From Hansfordia pulvinata (Eukaryota; Ascomycota; Sordariomycetes; Xylariales): a stretch of DNA of 64,000 bases. Positions 47,449-59,394 of this stretch are shown one piece after another. Positions within the stretch are counted from its first letter, which is position 1. Each line of letters begins with the position of its first letter. Under the pieces are notes generated by a model. It was not told the DNA's origin. It was given only the letters and a program-made list of their open reading frames with translations, and ran no database searches. The position numbers were made by a program, and so were the translations under genes. The stretch is from assembly GCA_006538405.1 (NCBI GenBank), contig BJKQ01000016.1, positions 496,001 through 560,000 on the forward strand. The letters are read 5' to 3'.

Positions 47449-48580
47449 ATGCTCTTCTCAGCCGCCACCGCCGCCGCAGTGGCCGTGTCACTAGTCTCTG
47501 GGTGGCCGGCGCTCGCGTCTCCGACGCCCAAGGGCGACGATACTGTCACATTGACGCGTCGCCTCGGCGACGACACCAAGGACGACTTCAAGGACATCCG
47601 GAAGAAGTATTCCCTGAGCACCTTTCCACGAATGGCCCAGTGAAGGAGAAGTGCCCTGTGTGGATTTCAGACGTCGGCGGGGGCCAAGCAAAAAGCGACT
47701 GGTTTTTGGACACAATCTACACAAGGAAGCAGTCCAAGAACCCGTTCAAGACGGTCAAAAACAAGGCCTTACACCAACAACAGGGCCTGACTCCGGTGGC
47801 CAAGGCCAACTTTGACAAGGACGTCAGAAACCTGTTATTCGAAGTCGATCTCGGTAAGTGAGGATTCAAGGCACAGCGCGGCCACAGTGTGCACGAGCTC
47901 ACAAGCTTGCAGGAGGCACGGTAGGCACGGTAAAAGGTGTCAAGATGACATTGAGTGAACTCGTCCTCTTTGAGGCGATGGCCGCTCTGAACCACCCAAA
48001 ATACATAAGACCCAAAGCGATCGATGTGCCAGCCGCATCCATCGGGGGAAAGCTAAAGATAATCTCTATCTTTGGACTGACGTCCATCACCAAGTCCTCG
48101 GACAGGAAATGGGCTTCGTTTGCCAAGAAGATGCTCAAGGATTACACTATCGACCTCGACCAGGATAAGGCCAAGAAGGACTACGCGAACGGGGTGGCCA
48201 TCGATGTCCAAGGCCACCACGAGGACAAAGTCGAGGAGCAACTGTCAGCCAAGGCCATCAAGAAGGCTCTCAAAGAACGCGAGGATGTGTTTGGCGATGT
48301 ATCGATCAAGGGCTGGGTCATTGGCGTCGAGACTGGCAAAGGCGAAGAAGGGTGGAACTACAACCTGGCGGCCAAACTGACATACGACCATGACAACGCC
48401 AAAAAGGTGGACGGCAAGGCGATCTTGCTCCCCAACGCAGGCCGCAAAAGACCCTTTTCCGGCTTTTCCGATTTGAAGAACAAATTCAACTCCAAGCTCA
48501 ACAAGCTGAAGAACGGAGGGACGAAGCCTGAATCCACCAGCAGCGGCAACATGATTGGTTTTGGCAACGGCCGCCTCTAG
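47449..48580 (+). CDS. Secreted protein of unknown function, reading frame broken by one base
   Basis: Start ATG 47449 (context GTCACCATGC) opens with a signal peptide of about 24 residues (LFSAATAAAVAVSLVSGWPALAS). The first frame stops at 47643, while the next frame carries clearly coding sequence (CPVWISDVGGG, SDWFLDTIYTRKQSKNPFK) up to a 59-bp intron 47854-47912 (GTAAGT...GCAG). The last exon, 47913-48580, continues in phase. Adding one base between about 47610 and 47640 makes the whole gene open, about 357 residues. No GT-AG intron with good sites repairs the frame there, so either an assembly indel or a true frameshift is present. The mature part is Lys/Asp-rich, contains LSELVLFEAMAALNHPKYIRP and GWVIGVETGKGEEGWNY, and ends in a basic Gly/Ser tail. 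I recognise no family; a secreted effector or cell-surface protein is possible but unproven. Confidence 0.65.
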
Positions 48581-50390
48581 GCGAGACTGACCCGCACCCA
48601 CCGTTGCTCAGCTGGTAGGTAATCGCGGCGAGGGGTGAGGCAACGGGCGGGTCTCTCATCTACATGTATCATGAAACCAAGAAGCAAACATCGGCTTCCG
48701 CGTTGTTTAACTTTAATAAGCACATAGATTTTCAAACATTTGGAGCACATTGGATTATCAATCTTCCTCACTCAACGGTATTCATCCTCAGCGTAAATGC
48801 CTACGGCGCCTTGAAGGTACTCGCGTCCTCGAATTGATCAATCATGGCCAAACGCGGCCGGAAATACGGCGCCCTGATAGTTTGATAGGGAGGCGCGTGC
48901 GGTGCGACTTGCCGCCGCCCTGAATCCCACCACACGCCATGAACGCAGTCGCCTGAGGGGGGGAACTTGTGCAAACCAGGATGAGCCCTACGTCATTACA
49001 CAACCAGGAGAGGGGGAGAGGTCACGGCCGACTCGGCCGGTAGCTTGCCCTTGTACGTGGCGGCGCCGCGTGCTGGCCGTACCTTGGCTGGTACCTACTG
49101 GGACGTATTGGCCAGTACTCTCGGTCGATGATGGCAACAATGGCGGTGGGGGCCACATGGGGCGTCAGCCGGGCCGATCATTCCTTCTAGAGAGATGCCC
49201 TTGACAGGAGCAGAGGCGGTTCTTCCTCTGCTTTCTTGTTCTTGCCACCGTCAACTACCGCGTGGAGCAGGAAACACCCGCGACTTACGCGAGCGTTGGC
49301 AGGCCTTGTCCGAGTGCGTGTTTGGGTCAAACGAGTCTGATGTACTTGTGTGAGTAGTGAACCTTATTGGATGAGGAATGGAACCACCGGTACTCGTATT
49401 GCCACCAGTGGCAACCTCCCTTTGTGGAATGAGTGAAGGACGTTGACAAGTACATTTACGAGTACTTTACCACCTACATCGGGCACTCTGTCAGACAACG
49501 AGAGCTATTTTCGGACAGGATCCTCCATCAGTAACAGAGTCGGCGATTGAAGCACATACTCGGTACTTTTTCGGGGCAGCATCCGATACAGAAGTGCCAG
49601 GCCAGGCATGGCCAATCCCTTGATCTCAATGAGCCGAGAGGGCGGGGTTCTTTCGGGAAGAGGGAGAGGGGGGAGGAGGGGGGGGGGGATGTGTTTTCTC
49701 CTTGAGACGTCTTCTTGCGTACAGCCAGAGCGCGATTAGCTCGTGTAAAAGGGCAGCATTTGACATGTTCGCGCTAAGAAGTGATACCTGTTGAGGATGG
49801 CGGGGCTGCCTGGCGTCCTCGTGCCTCGTCAATCAATCAAGCGGAATGCCACAAGCATTCGCCAGTCGGCGCATTCGTGAATGGACTGAAAGGTGTGCAC
49901 GCAGTGCATCATCCGTGCTGCCGGCGAAGCGGAGGTTCCGCGGCGCCGTTCTAAAGAGCCTCAACTACCACTGATCTACCCAGGAACGCCAGGTCCATAC
50001 ATTCGCAGCCAGAGGGGATTCTACTTACGAGTACCCGTACATCCATTATTTGAGGTGTCTACGACCAAAGCTCACGCAGACCCCGAGGCAGTCCGTCGCC
50101 AATGGCCATCTGGCTGGGTTACGCCTGCCTCGGCAGCAAGCGACGTCATCAGCCAGGGCAGGGAGCGGCAGGAAAAGAGAAGAGTGACAGCAACGCTGAC
50201 CGCCCCAACAGACGCGCGCCCCCAACAACCCCGGGATAATACCTACCTTGCAGCCAGGCCTGTCCGCGCCACATGCAACATTCGGAACCCTCATGGCAAG
50301 TCTGCCTCCTGCTCTGCTGTATCATTGTCCGACCGTCCGTGTTGATGCCCTGCTTCGCCGCGACACGGCCGACGTCCTTCACCCACTCAC
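48581..50390. other. Intergenic tract, no gene seen
   Basis: No supportable gene in 1.8 kb. TACTCGTA/TACGAGTA motifs occur near 49392, 49461 and 50029. A G-rich run lies at 49660-49690. The ORFs are short and domain-free. Confidence 0.5.
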
Positions 50391-51854
50391 ATGAGGCGTT
50401 CCAGAATGCTTCCCACCCCCACCCTGAGCTTCACCCTGCCCAGCCTGCACGACGACACCGGGCTCGACTGCCGCCTCTATCACCCCGATGTCCTGACTTC
50501 CACCCGCGCACGCGACAAAGACGACGACGACGACTACGACGACCACAATGACCATGAAGATGACGAGGACGACCACCGCGATGCTCGCCCCTGCACCCCC
50601 GCCACCTGGTCCCGCAACGTGGCCGTCGTAGCCCATCCCTACGCGCCCATGGGCGGCTGCTACGATGACCCAGTCGTCGACGTCGTCGCCGGCACCCTGC
50701 GTCATCTGGGCTTCATTGTCGCCACTTTCAACTTTCGCGGGGCTTCCTCGTCCGGTGGCCGCACCTCGTGGACCTCTAAGCCCGAGCGCGCGGACTACAT
50801 GTCTGTCGTCGGCTTTCTAGCCTGCTACCTTCAACATCTCGATCCTCATGCGACCACCACCGCCGCCCCCTCAACGTCTTCAGCGACATCCTCCTCATCG
50901 AATTCTTCTTCTCCCGTCCACTCCAAAGCGGTGCCTGCCGTCAGCAATGGCTCTCACGCGCCCATGCGCCTCGACACCAACCTGCCTGCCCGTGCATCTG
51001 ATCCCATCATGCTGCTGGCCGGCTACTCTTATGGCGCCATGGTCACCCTCAAGCTTCCCGCCCTCGACCACATCCTGTGGCAATTCAACACCCCGACGGT
51101 CAACACCGCCGCCGCCGATATTCGCCTGCGCGCTCAGCATCTCGCCGAACAACAAAACGAGCTATTCCACCAGCCGCCGAACGCGCCCCGCCGCTCTATC
51201 GGCGTACGGGTTGGCGGCGATGAGCACACCCACGAGTCACCCACGAAGAATGGCAAGGCGCGCAGAAGTCAGAGCCGTCGCAGATCCGACTCGTACGACC
51301 CAGAAGAGAGGATCCGGAGAGGCGTCAAGGAACTTCTAGCTCGTTCTCACCTTACCCGCAGGACACATCTGCACCAGCTTGACTACGAGGCCATTGAACA
51401 TGAAGAGCACTGTCTTGAGCCTCTCGCTCACACGACCGCATTCCGTCCGGCGTACCTGGCTGTCTCGCCCCCGTTGGGCATCGTCACCAACCTGGCCACC
51501 ATGTCCTTCTCCAACCCTCTGGTCTCCTGGTCCCGCCGCAGAACCCGAGCTGCCTCGCTTCAACAACAGCCCAGTGCGCCCCCTCCCAGTCCGATTGACG
51601 GGTACGGACTTGGCGAGTTCAGCGAGGAGGATGCCAAGCTCGTGACCAACCCGACCATGGCCATATATGGCGACTCGGACAGCTTCCTAACCTTGCGCAA
51701 GATGCGCGACTGGGCTGCCCGCCTTCAAGCGCTGCCAGGGTCGCACTTCCGCCCCCTTGAGATTGCTGGTGCCGGCCACTTTTGGGCCGAGGGGGGCGTC
51801 ATCTACGACTTGAGGGATAACATCGGCCACTTCGCGGGTGGCCTGATCAGTTGA
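50391..51854 (+). CDS. Alpha/beta-hydrolase fold protein
   Basis: One exon, 487 residues, start ATG 50391 (a second ATG five codons later is possible). The fold is visible in order: strand VAVVAHPYAPMGGCYDD with the oxyanion-hole HPY region, FNFRGASSSGG, the nucleophile elbow GYSYG (about 211-215, Ser213), TMAIYGDSDSF (acid, about 427) and GAGHFW (catalytic His, about 462). These make a complete Ser-Asp-His triad. It is longer than compact relatives because of an Asp/His-rich acidic insert (about 43-65), a Ser-rich insert (about 160-190) and a basic Arg/Ser insert (about 275-320). The HPY-type start and overall order resemble the small serine hydrolases annotated as AB hydrolase superfamily in fungi and bacteria. 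The substrate is unknown. No signal peptide is present, so the cytosol is likely. Confidence 0.88.
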   Translation: MRRSRMLPTPTLSFTLPSLHDDTGLDCRLYHPDVLTSTRARDKDDDDDYDDHNDHEDDEDDHRDARPCTPATWSRNVAVVAHPYAPMGGCYDDPVVDVVAGTLRHLGFIVATFNFRGASSSGGRTSWTSKPERADYMSVVGFLACYLQHLDPHATTTAAPSTSSATSSSSNSSSPVHSKAVPAVSNGSHAPMRLDTNLPARASDPIMLLAGYSYGAMVTLKLPALDHILWQFNTPTVNTAAADIRLRAQHLAEQQNELFHQPPNAPRRSIGVRVGGDEHTHESPTKNGKARRSQSRRRSDSYDPEERIRRGVKELLARSHLTRRTHLHQLDYEAIEHEEHCLEPLAHTTAFRPAYLAVSPPLGIVTNLATMSFSNPLVSWSRRRTRAASLQQQPSAPPPSPIDGYGLGEFSEEDAKLVTNPTMAIYGDSDSFLTLRKMRDWAARLQALPGSHFRPLEIAGAGHFWAEGGVIYDLRDNIGHFAGGLIS

Positions 51855-54852
51855 AGACTCGGCTAAGCACAGGGATTATTCCGCACTTAGTCCTCTCCCG
51901 GAGGACCATCTCCCATCGATTTAGGATCTTCGTCGTCTGACCGAAGGCAAACGATGCTGGGCACGCCCGGGTCATTGTGTATTGGCAACCGCATGCAAGA
52001 GGAGCGACTCCGAAGACCGAAAGCGTATGCTTATACTGCTGCGACCTCAGCCATGCAAAGCATTGTCACATTCCTTTGGACGAAAAGGACCAGCTAGGGG
52101 CCCCAAGCGCCGACTTGCATGTTCTCCGGACTGTGGGCTCATCCGCATATTTGGCATTTCCAAATCTGTATGAGGACTACCAGGCCAGCGTCTTGGCACA
52201 GAAGGGCTCGACATTCCCATGGAATTCTTGCATGGAGCCAAATCGAGATCAAGACGCAGGCCTGTAGTGCTGAACGCTGAGTATGACGGACCAAAGTGGA
52301 CGCGATCTCAAGCGTGGCGCGAAGGAAGTGATACGCCACTCAGCCAACGTCACATTGGGGGGCCAGAAGGCGGTAGGCTGCTAATAGGTCGAGGTTCTGG
52401 CTGCCAGAGGCAAACACACTGATAGACAGCACACATTTGATTTCGTGTGACTCTGGGCGTGGCCATGGGGTCCTCATACCTCTAGCGAAGCTGGTGATGA
52501 ATGACACAAGAAACGATACGGCCAGATGAATGCCTGGTTAAGTACATGACGGAAAGCCCGGCAAGGGAGGGGTCATGGATCTGTCTCAGCCGCCGCCCCT
52601 TAACGCATGGGGGTGCTATTCTGGCCTCGACTCAGCACAGGCATCTGACCACTAGGTAGTACCGCACAAGGTTGGCAGACAGGCAGGTACCGAGGTTAGC
52701 AAAATACAAGGTTATTCAGTGACCAATGGAAGATTGGACATGACCTGGTCAGGAGTTGGCTGATGTAGGGCGGCGAGGGTCCTGTCCGAGTCAGCAGGCC
52801 ATCGCGCGAATTAGGTACCGAGCCAGGCCAGGCTCAAGGATGGGGGAGCATGGTGGCGTGGTGTGTCAGTCATATGTGTCGTCGCCATGGCTTCCAGCCA
52901 GACCCACCAGCCCAACCCAGCGCATTTCGGGTGGACGACGCACGCACGCATGCACAGAAGGGACTGATCGGGGAGTATCGAGATAGGCGAAGGAAAATAT
53001 GCAGACCCCTGCTTGGACGAAGGTCTGGACGAAGGTCCCAGTCCCGGCGTCCGGGTGGAAGGATCTGGTGGAAAAGAGTGAGAGAACGGCAGAGGCCCCG
53101 ACTGGACTTCTGAACGGGCGGTCATTGAGGCTGGTGAGGATCGAACCAGTCCGTGACAGTGGAGAGGGCATTATCCTTTGGGGCTGCTGTTATCAGCCGG
53201 CCGCGGACCATTATGGCGATTTACGGTGCTGCGTGCTCATGGCAGAGTGGCAGGGCGTGCGGAGAAGCCAGGCAGCTGACACGAACCACTTCCCCAGTAC
53301 CCCGGATGTGTCGCTGGAGAAACTCATCATATTTTCTGGTACTCGCACTCGTAAGATGGGGCCGGGCCCCACCGGGATGATGGTGCTGGGGACGGGGACG
53401 GTGATGGTGATGGTGATCAAGGCAGCGGCGAATGGGTGCGCGTGTGTATATGTGTGTGTGTGCGTGCGTACACCTAACTACCCACTACCTTACTTTGTAC
53501 TTACTTACCTACGACGAGTATGCATCCATTGTTTGCATGTGTGGGCGAGAGGCGCTGACATGGCGTGACGCTGGAGGAGGACAGGACACGGAGGGGTGCA
53601 GCAGATGACCGATTGCCGTATCCAGTACCTGCAGCCATTCCCACGTATGCATGTACAGTCCTCGAATATCTCTGATGGCAATGTAACTATACCCGCCAGC
53701 TCTACCTTGCAAGCCTGCATCATTGACACATGACAGTGATCCCAACGCCTGGAAAGCCGGCTTGTCCGAGGCGCAGCCTCAACAGTCACACCCATCACTC
53801 AGGCGCGTGGATTGGAATCAAGGCGTTGAGGCCACGCATCGAGGAAGTATCCGGGTGTGCAGACCGGGCAACAAGCCGGCTCGTTCGTCTTGACCGTCAA
53901 CTCCACGAAGTAGACACATTCCCCACGATCACCATGCAATGAACAGCAACAAAGCCCGGTGACGGGCTTTGCAAGACCCAGTAGGTGACGCCCCGGTAGA
54001 CGTCGGCGTGGAGGTATACATGCGGAGAGATGTCAATCGCCATACACGTGGTCTTTCTTCTTCCTTTCTCGGCTCCAGGCCTGAGTCGAGTCCCTACCAG
54101 ACCACATGCGTGTCCCTATCCATAATTGCTGGTGACTTCCAATCCCTTCATCCATGTTGACTTGTATTGAGGCTGACGTCCCCACGGAGAGAGCCAACTG
54201 CCGATGTTGGTCCCGTCGCCCCGTGCCTGCCCACCACACGCAGGTCTATTCCATATCAAGACGTTGGACTAGCACACAAGACATAACATCTGCATCTCAC
54301 GAGATGCGGTTCCGCATCACCAATCCCTCCGTCTGCCCCTTCTCTCTGTGGCTCTCTATCCCCCCCTCCTCCGACCTCGTCTCCCCACTTGCTTCAACCA
54401 TCTGCCCTCTCCCCTTCGTACTAGCCCGGCCAGCTTCTCCCTAACCCCACCTCGTGTGCCGCTGGCCTAGTCTAATGGCAAGCATCCTCTCTTGATTGAC
54501 GCGCTGGCACGCGTGGCTTCCTTTCCCGCCTAGAACCAGGCATGGTCTAGGGTGGCCACTTCCCTAACTCATTTACCCGCTTTGGCCATTGACATTCTGT
54601 TCGTGCCGCCCGGCCAGAACCGACCCAAGCGCTCATTGCCGCCCCTCAACTTCATCATCGGCATCGCCTCTGCTGCCGGCGCCCTTCGCCCTGCCTCGAG
54701 CTTCCGACAGCCCAACCGTTGCAAAGTCCGAGTCCGAGTCCGAGCCCGGTTGGGAATCGAGGATGCAAAGACCCCCCGGACCGCAACCCTCTCCGACTGC
54801 TGCCCCTGCCTCTAAATCCCCAGGGCAGCTGCCGGCCTGATCACCGCCCGCC
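51855..54852. other. Intergenic tract, simple repeats only
   Basis: Three kilobases without a supported gene. It includes a GGTGAT run (53398-53420) followed by a TG-rich stretch (53445-53470) and TACCTA-type motifs around 53470-53515. From about 54300 the plus strand is C/T-rich, probably the leader of the lipase gene. Overlapping ORFs here lack domains. Confidence 0.5.
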
Positions 54853-57503
54853 ATGACGCACCTCGTCGATGTCTTGCCTTCGCTATCCCTCCCCGCCGCT
54901 CTGTCCGCCAACACCAAGTCACATCACAGGCTTCACCATCCTCCGAAATCGCAGCACCACCATCACCACCATCTCTATGCCCAAGAACCACCCTCCAACT
55001 CCAACGTATCCTCGCCGCCGGACCACCGCCATGCCCCCGCCACCACCGTCGCCCGCCTCCTCCACGGCTTCCTCTACCTCCGCGACGGCCTGACTCACCA
55101 GGAGCGGGAGCAGAAGCGTCTACGCGATGAGCGCAAACAGCTCCTGTCGGCCCGCATGCAGTGCGCACAGTCCTTTAAACAATGGGACGCTGCTGCCCAT
55201 GAGCTCGACGCCCTCGAGGGCAACGACGAGTGGAAGGATGAATCACTCTCCGCCGAATACGATGCTGCCCTTCTTGAGACGCGTCTGCAGGAGCTCGAAA
55301 GCGCCCGCCACAATCGTGACCTGCGCTCCATGACCCATCTCGTCCGTACCGCCCTGTCGCGCGACCTTGCCGGAATGGACAACATGGACCTCTATCGACA
55401 CTCGCACTGTGGCACAAAGAAGTTGATCGAGCGCTATGTTGACTCAGCCCTGCAGACCATTGACGCCCTCGTCGACCAGAGTGCTCGCCCTTCGCAGCAG
55501 CACCATCGCCCCCAGCACGCCGCCTCCCCTCCGCTGGAACCCAAGGATGTTCTCGAAGCCCTGCTGTACGCCCGCCAGAGCTTCGGCCGCAGCGCCCTAC
55601 TGCTCAGCGGCGGGGGCACCTTCGGCATGTCTCACGTCGGTGTCCTCAAAGCCCTGTTCGAGGCCAATCTTTTGCCGCGCATCATCTCGGGAGCCTCGGC
55701 TGGTAGCATCGTGTGCTCCGTCGTCTGTACCCGCGCCGACGACGAGATTCCCGCCCTTCTCGACGACTTCCCTTACGGCGAGCTCGATGTCTTCGAAAAA
55801 GAGGGCCAGGAGGAGGGCCTGCTCGACCATCTGCAGCGCCTGCTGACTGAAGGTAGCTGGAGCGATATCAAACACCTCACCCGCGTCATGCGCAATATGC
55901 TCGGCGATGTCACTTTCCAAGAGGCCTACAATCGAACACGCCGCATCTGCAACATTTGCGTCTCGTCCGCCTCCATATACGAATTGCCGCGCCTTCTCAA
56001 CTACGTCACCGCTCCTAATGTCATGATCTGGAGTGCTGTGGCCGCCTCGTGCTCTGTGCCTTTGGTCTTCAGCGCCGCGGGCCTGCTCGTCAAGAATCCA
56101 ACCACAGGGCGCCACGCCCCCTGGAGCCCATCCCCTCAGATGTGGATTGACGGCTCGGTCGACAACGATCTGCCTATGACCCGTCTCGCCGAGATGTTCA
56201 ACGTCAACCACTTCATCGTCTCTCAAGTCAACCCTCACGTCGTCCCTTTTCTCCCCAAACATGACAAAGCTTCTTCGGGCAGCTGTTCCTTGCCCATCCC
56301 AGCCCCTCCGCCTCCCTCTCTGGGTGGACACGAATCAGCCTCCGCTGCTACCAGCCACCAGTCTGATTCAGACTGGCTCCACGCCTTGACTGCTCTGGCC
56401 AAAAGTGAGGCCCTGCACCGGATGCAGTTCATGGCCGAGATGGGCGTCTTCCCCAATTTAGTCACCAAGCTGCGCTCCATCCTGAGCCAGAAGTACTCAG
56501 GGGACATCAACATCATACCCGCCCTTGGCTTACTCGAGCTGCCCCGTATCCTCAGAAACCCGACCACTGCCTTCATGGTCCGCCTCTGTTTGCTTGGCGA
56601 GCAAGCTGCGTGGCCCCGCCTCTCCCGCATCCGTGACCGCTGCGCCATTGAGCTGGCTCTTGATCGTGCAGTTCACCAGCTACGTGCTCGTGTCGTCTTC
56701 AGTAAGTCACAGGTTGACTTGCGAAGGATGGCCGCCGGGACCCACGTCACCATTCATCGTGGTAGCCACGAACCTCTCGCCACTGCCCCCTGCCGCCGGA
56801 GCAGCCCTCCTCCCCTGACGGCGAGATAAGATACCGACAGAGGCGCTCCAGTGGGAGCCACCTGCCCTCCAACCCTCGTCACCTCGGTCTGGCGCATGAT
56901 TCACCTTATAGGATGACGGACGAGGATACGGATGAGGAGGAGCGGCTGGAAATGGCCTCGAGGAAACCTCGTACGAGACCGAGAATGAAGATCAAGAGGA
57001 TGCCGAAAAATCACCCCTTCCATTCTGGGCCATCCACGAGTCCTGCTCTGTCCTCGGTGACCACGGATGTTGAGATGTTCGATTTCGCCAGGCCGATTTC
57101 GCCCAGCCAGGCGACCTCACAGTTGGGCCGGCCGAGCAATCTCTCCAGAGTGAGGACAGTCATGGATATGGAAAATCTGGATGGGCAAGTGGGGCCCTCT
57201 GACACAACGTCCGATATACCAGCTGGCGATACGGAGCTGGAAACGAGCGAGATGCACACCTCAGACTTCGAACTGGACAGCCAGACGGCCGAGGAGGCCA
57301 CGACCACCGATGAAGAGACCGCGGTGGTTCCTCCTTCGAAAATCGGGTCGCCTTTGCCGGATGCTCGCGTAGCTCGCTTGGAACAAGATCTGGTGAAGTC
57401 CAAGGTGGACATGTTTTCTTTGACCAGCCGCCCAGGAGACGGCGGTAGCGGCATGAACGGAGTAATAGACCCAGGTGCTGACCTGTGGAGCCGGCTGGGG
57501 TGA
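54853..57503 (+). CDS. Patatin-domain triacylglycerol lipase (TGL3/4/5 type), frame broken by one base
   Basis: The main frame runs from ATG 54853 to TAA 56827-56829 (658 residues); a second frame open from 56766 continues to TGA 57503. One extra base between 56766 and 56826, for instance in the C run 56786-56790, joins them into about 883 residues. The N-terminus has a His6 run, then a DUF3336-type region (about 75-215: SFKQWDAAAHELDALEGNDEW, LYRHSHCGTKKLIERYVD). The patatin domain holds the oxyanion glycines GGGTFG (about 252), the nucleophile motif GASAG (about 280; Ser is central) and the catalytic Asp in DGS (about 433). Such enzymes hydrolyse triacylglycerol on lipid droplets and may also act as phospholipase or acyltransferase. 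The C-terminal part is acidic, Ser-rich and disordered, as in yeast Tgl4/Tgl5. No GT-AG intron of normal quality and correct phase explains the shift. Confidence 0.85.
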
Positions 57504-59184
57504 GAGACGTTGGTGATTGTTGCCTTTTCAAAGCGTGCAGGCCACCTGGAGTTTGTGGGTTAGACGAGGACTGGCAGCGTGGTAGTGGAGGGTCGGTCAC
57601 ACGGTTGGAGCAAAGGACCGGGCCACGCTACCGCATCGAGATATCGCGGGGTTGAACGCACGCATTGGGTAGCATTTCATGGGCGAGGGGTGCATGTGGG
57701 GTGCTTTATCCCTCGGACAGCATCTGCAGGCGTTATCAGAAGAGGTAGCTTATGTACAGGTCTCGATGAAGCATGAATTATTTCCCAACCATTCGCTAAC
57801 TCTGATATCAGTGTGTCAATGTCGATGCTCACGGAACCCCCTCTCTTGGCCTGCGACCCCGCTCAACTCTTGATCTTGCCAGTCTGGGGTCGATTGGCCG
57901 GCAGTAAAGTTCCAGCAAGGCCATAGGTCTCATCATGTTCGCAGACTCGGGCAATATCATCAGCTTGACATATGGCCCCTTCCTACATGGTGGATGTCGC
58001 CCTCTTATGTGTGAATCGCGATCCCTGTGTTGCGGATCCATACTCGTCTGCGGTGTGGCCGAGAACGATTTCTGACTGGTCAATCTCTCGTGAAGTCCCC
58101 CATGTGGGTGACAAGTCCCGACCTATACCCTGAAGTCGAATGACCAGTATTGGAAGCACGACCATGGGGCCTTGACACGTCCGGCTCAATGGTGCGTGTT
58201 CACTGGCCGCTGCTCTTCCTCCTGGCATGCTCATCTCGGCGACAGCGTAGAAACTGATGATAGGATAATGGAGGGGTAGGACTGGTACGGAGTGAAGGTG
58301 TCGCGTCGGGACCGCCCAAGGCCATCGGAAAAAAGGGTTCGGTATATTGGTAGATGTGCTGTGAATCTTCGGCTTGATCGATATCATTGCGAGCAGTGCC
58401 GGCTCGTCCAGAGCAGTGGGCTCGCAATCTCCGTGGCCCCGGATGAACCAAAATGAACAACTTCTCACGGCAACATGGGATGCCGTTAGCCGCATGCAAC
58501 GGTCACCATCTCGACCACGTGTGTGTCGGACACTGGCTGAGAACTTGCGCTTATGGATCAATTCCAATGTCGTCTCTGCTCCTCCCTGGCTCCGGAGCTA
58601 TCCGCCCCCCAAAAGATTGTGAGAATGAGATAGAGGCTTCCTGGGGCTTTTCCGATCAGGTACGGCGTCTAATGACACCTGTTATGAGCCACGACGAGCC
58701 CGGTTGGGGAAATGGGGGAGGCGGGGCGAGTGGTCATAGGGCACACTGCCAGATCTTCCCTCCTTTGTCCGAGTTCAACCGCCGCCATCAGCTCTCGTTC
58801 TGCTCGTGGTGGCCTCGCGTCGGAATCGAGCACACGATTGGGCTGTCCGTTTCATGCTGGGCTCTTTGGTGTCAGAAACAAAGTTATCGAAGCCGAGCCA
58901 TGTGCGGTTCTGCGAGACGTGTACTTTCGAGTCAATCTGTCGACCATATGATCCCGAGCAAACAACGCCCCGCCATATTCGAGCTTAACAGCTCTCGTAC
59001 TCGCAGACCACTGCTGAGAGGGGACACTTGTTGGAGTCTCGAATGCTGTGCCGCGCAGGGTGAACAGCATCCACGCCAGCCTCATAGTATCCGCGTGACA
59101 ATCATGCGTTTCTCGCTCCCACTCTTGCGCCCGAACCAAGGAGACCGGCAGAGGACCATGATAACGTTGAATGTCATCGGGTTC
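57504..59184. other. Intergenic tract, no gene seen
   Basis: No supportable gene. A plus-strand ORF covers 58453-59523, but it lacks domains and has the composition of non-coding sequence. No notable repeats were recognised. Confidence 0.45.
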
Positions 59185-59394
59185 CTAGGGGCTTTGGCTG
59201 TGCTCAGCCGTACAGTCAGCACAAAAGCCGCTGGCATCAGACGTCTCCTCCGAGACGTAGTTCACCTCGCCGCAGGCGGCGCCGGCTTCCACCCCTTCTC
59301 CGACAGCGTCACAGTCATCAATCTTGACGGCATCGCTGGTATACCACGCCCCACACTCGTCACAGTACCATTTGAGGAGCACAAAGTCGCACAT
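59185..59394 (-). CDS. Small Cys-rich protein, possible zinc-binding, hypothetical
   Basis: ATG at 59394 and TAG at 59185 give 69 residues beginning MCDFVLLKWYCDECGAW. Seven cysteines lie at 2, 11, 14, 28, 41, 58 and 61, including two C-x2-C pairs (CDEC and CADC) that could hold one zinc ion in a ribbon-like fold. The middle is acidic. The frame continues open upstream of this ATG, but the composition there is unlike a protein. I remember small fungal proteins that begin Met-Cys and have spaced cysteines, but I cannot name a family. Being short, it could be a chance ORF; the paired cysteines are the only argument for it. Confidence 0.4.
   Translation of the reverse strand: MCDFVLLKWYCDECGAWYTSDAVKIDDCDAVGEGVEAGAACGEVNYVSEETSDASGFCADCTAEHSQSP

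Noticed and set aside
53130..53165. B-box-like GGTTCGATCCT on the minus strand, possible tRNA
   Set aside because: Flanking bases do not form a T stem and no acceptor, D or anticodon arms can be folded.
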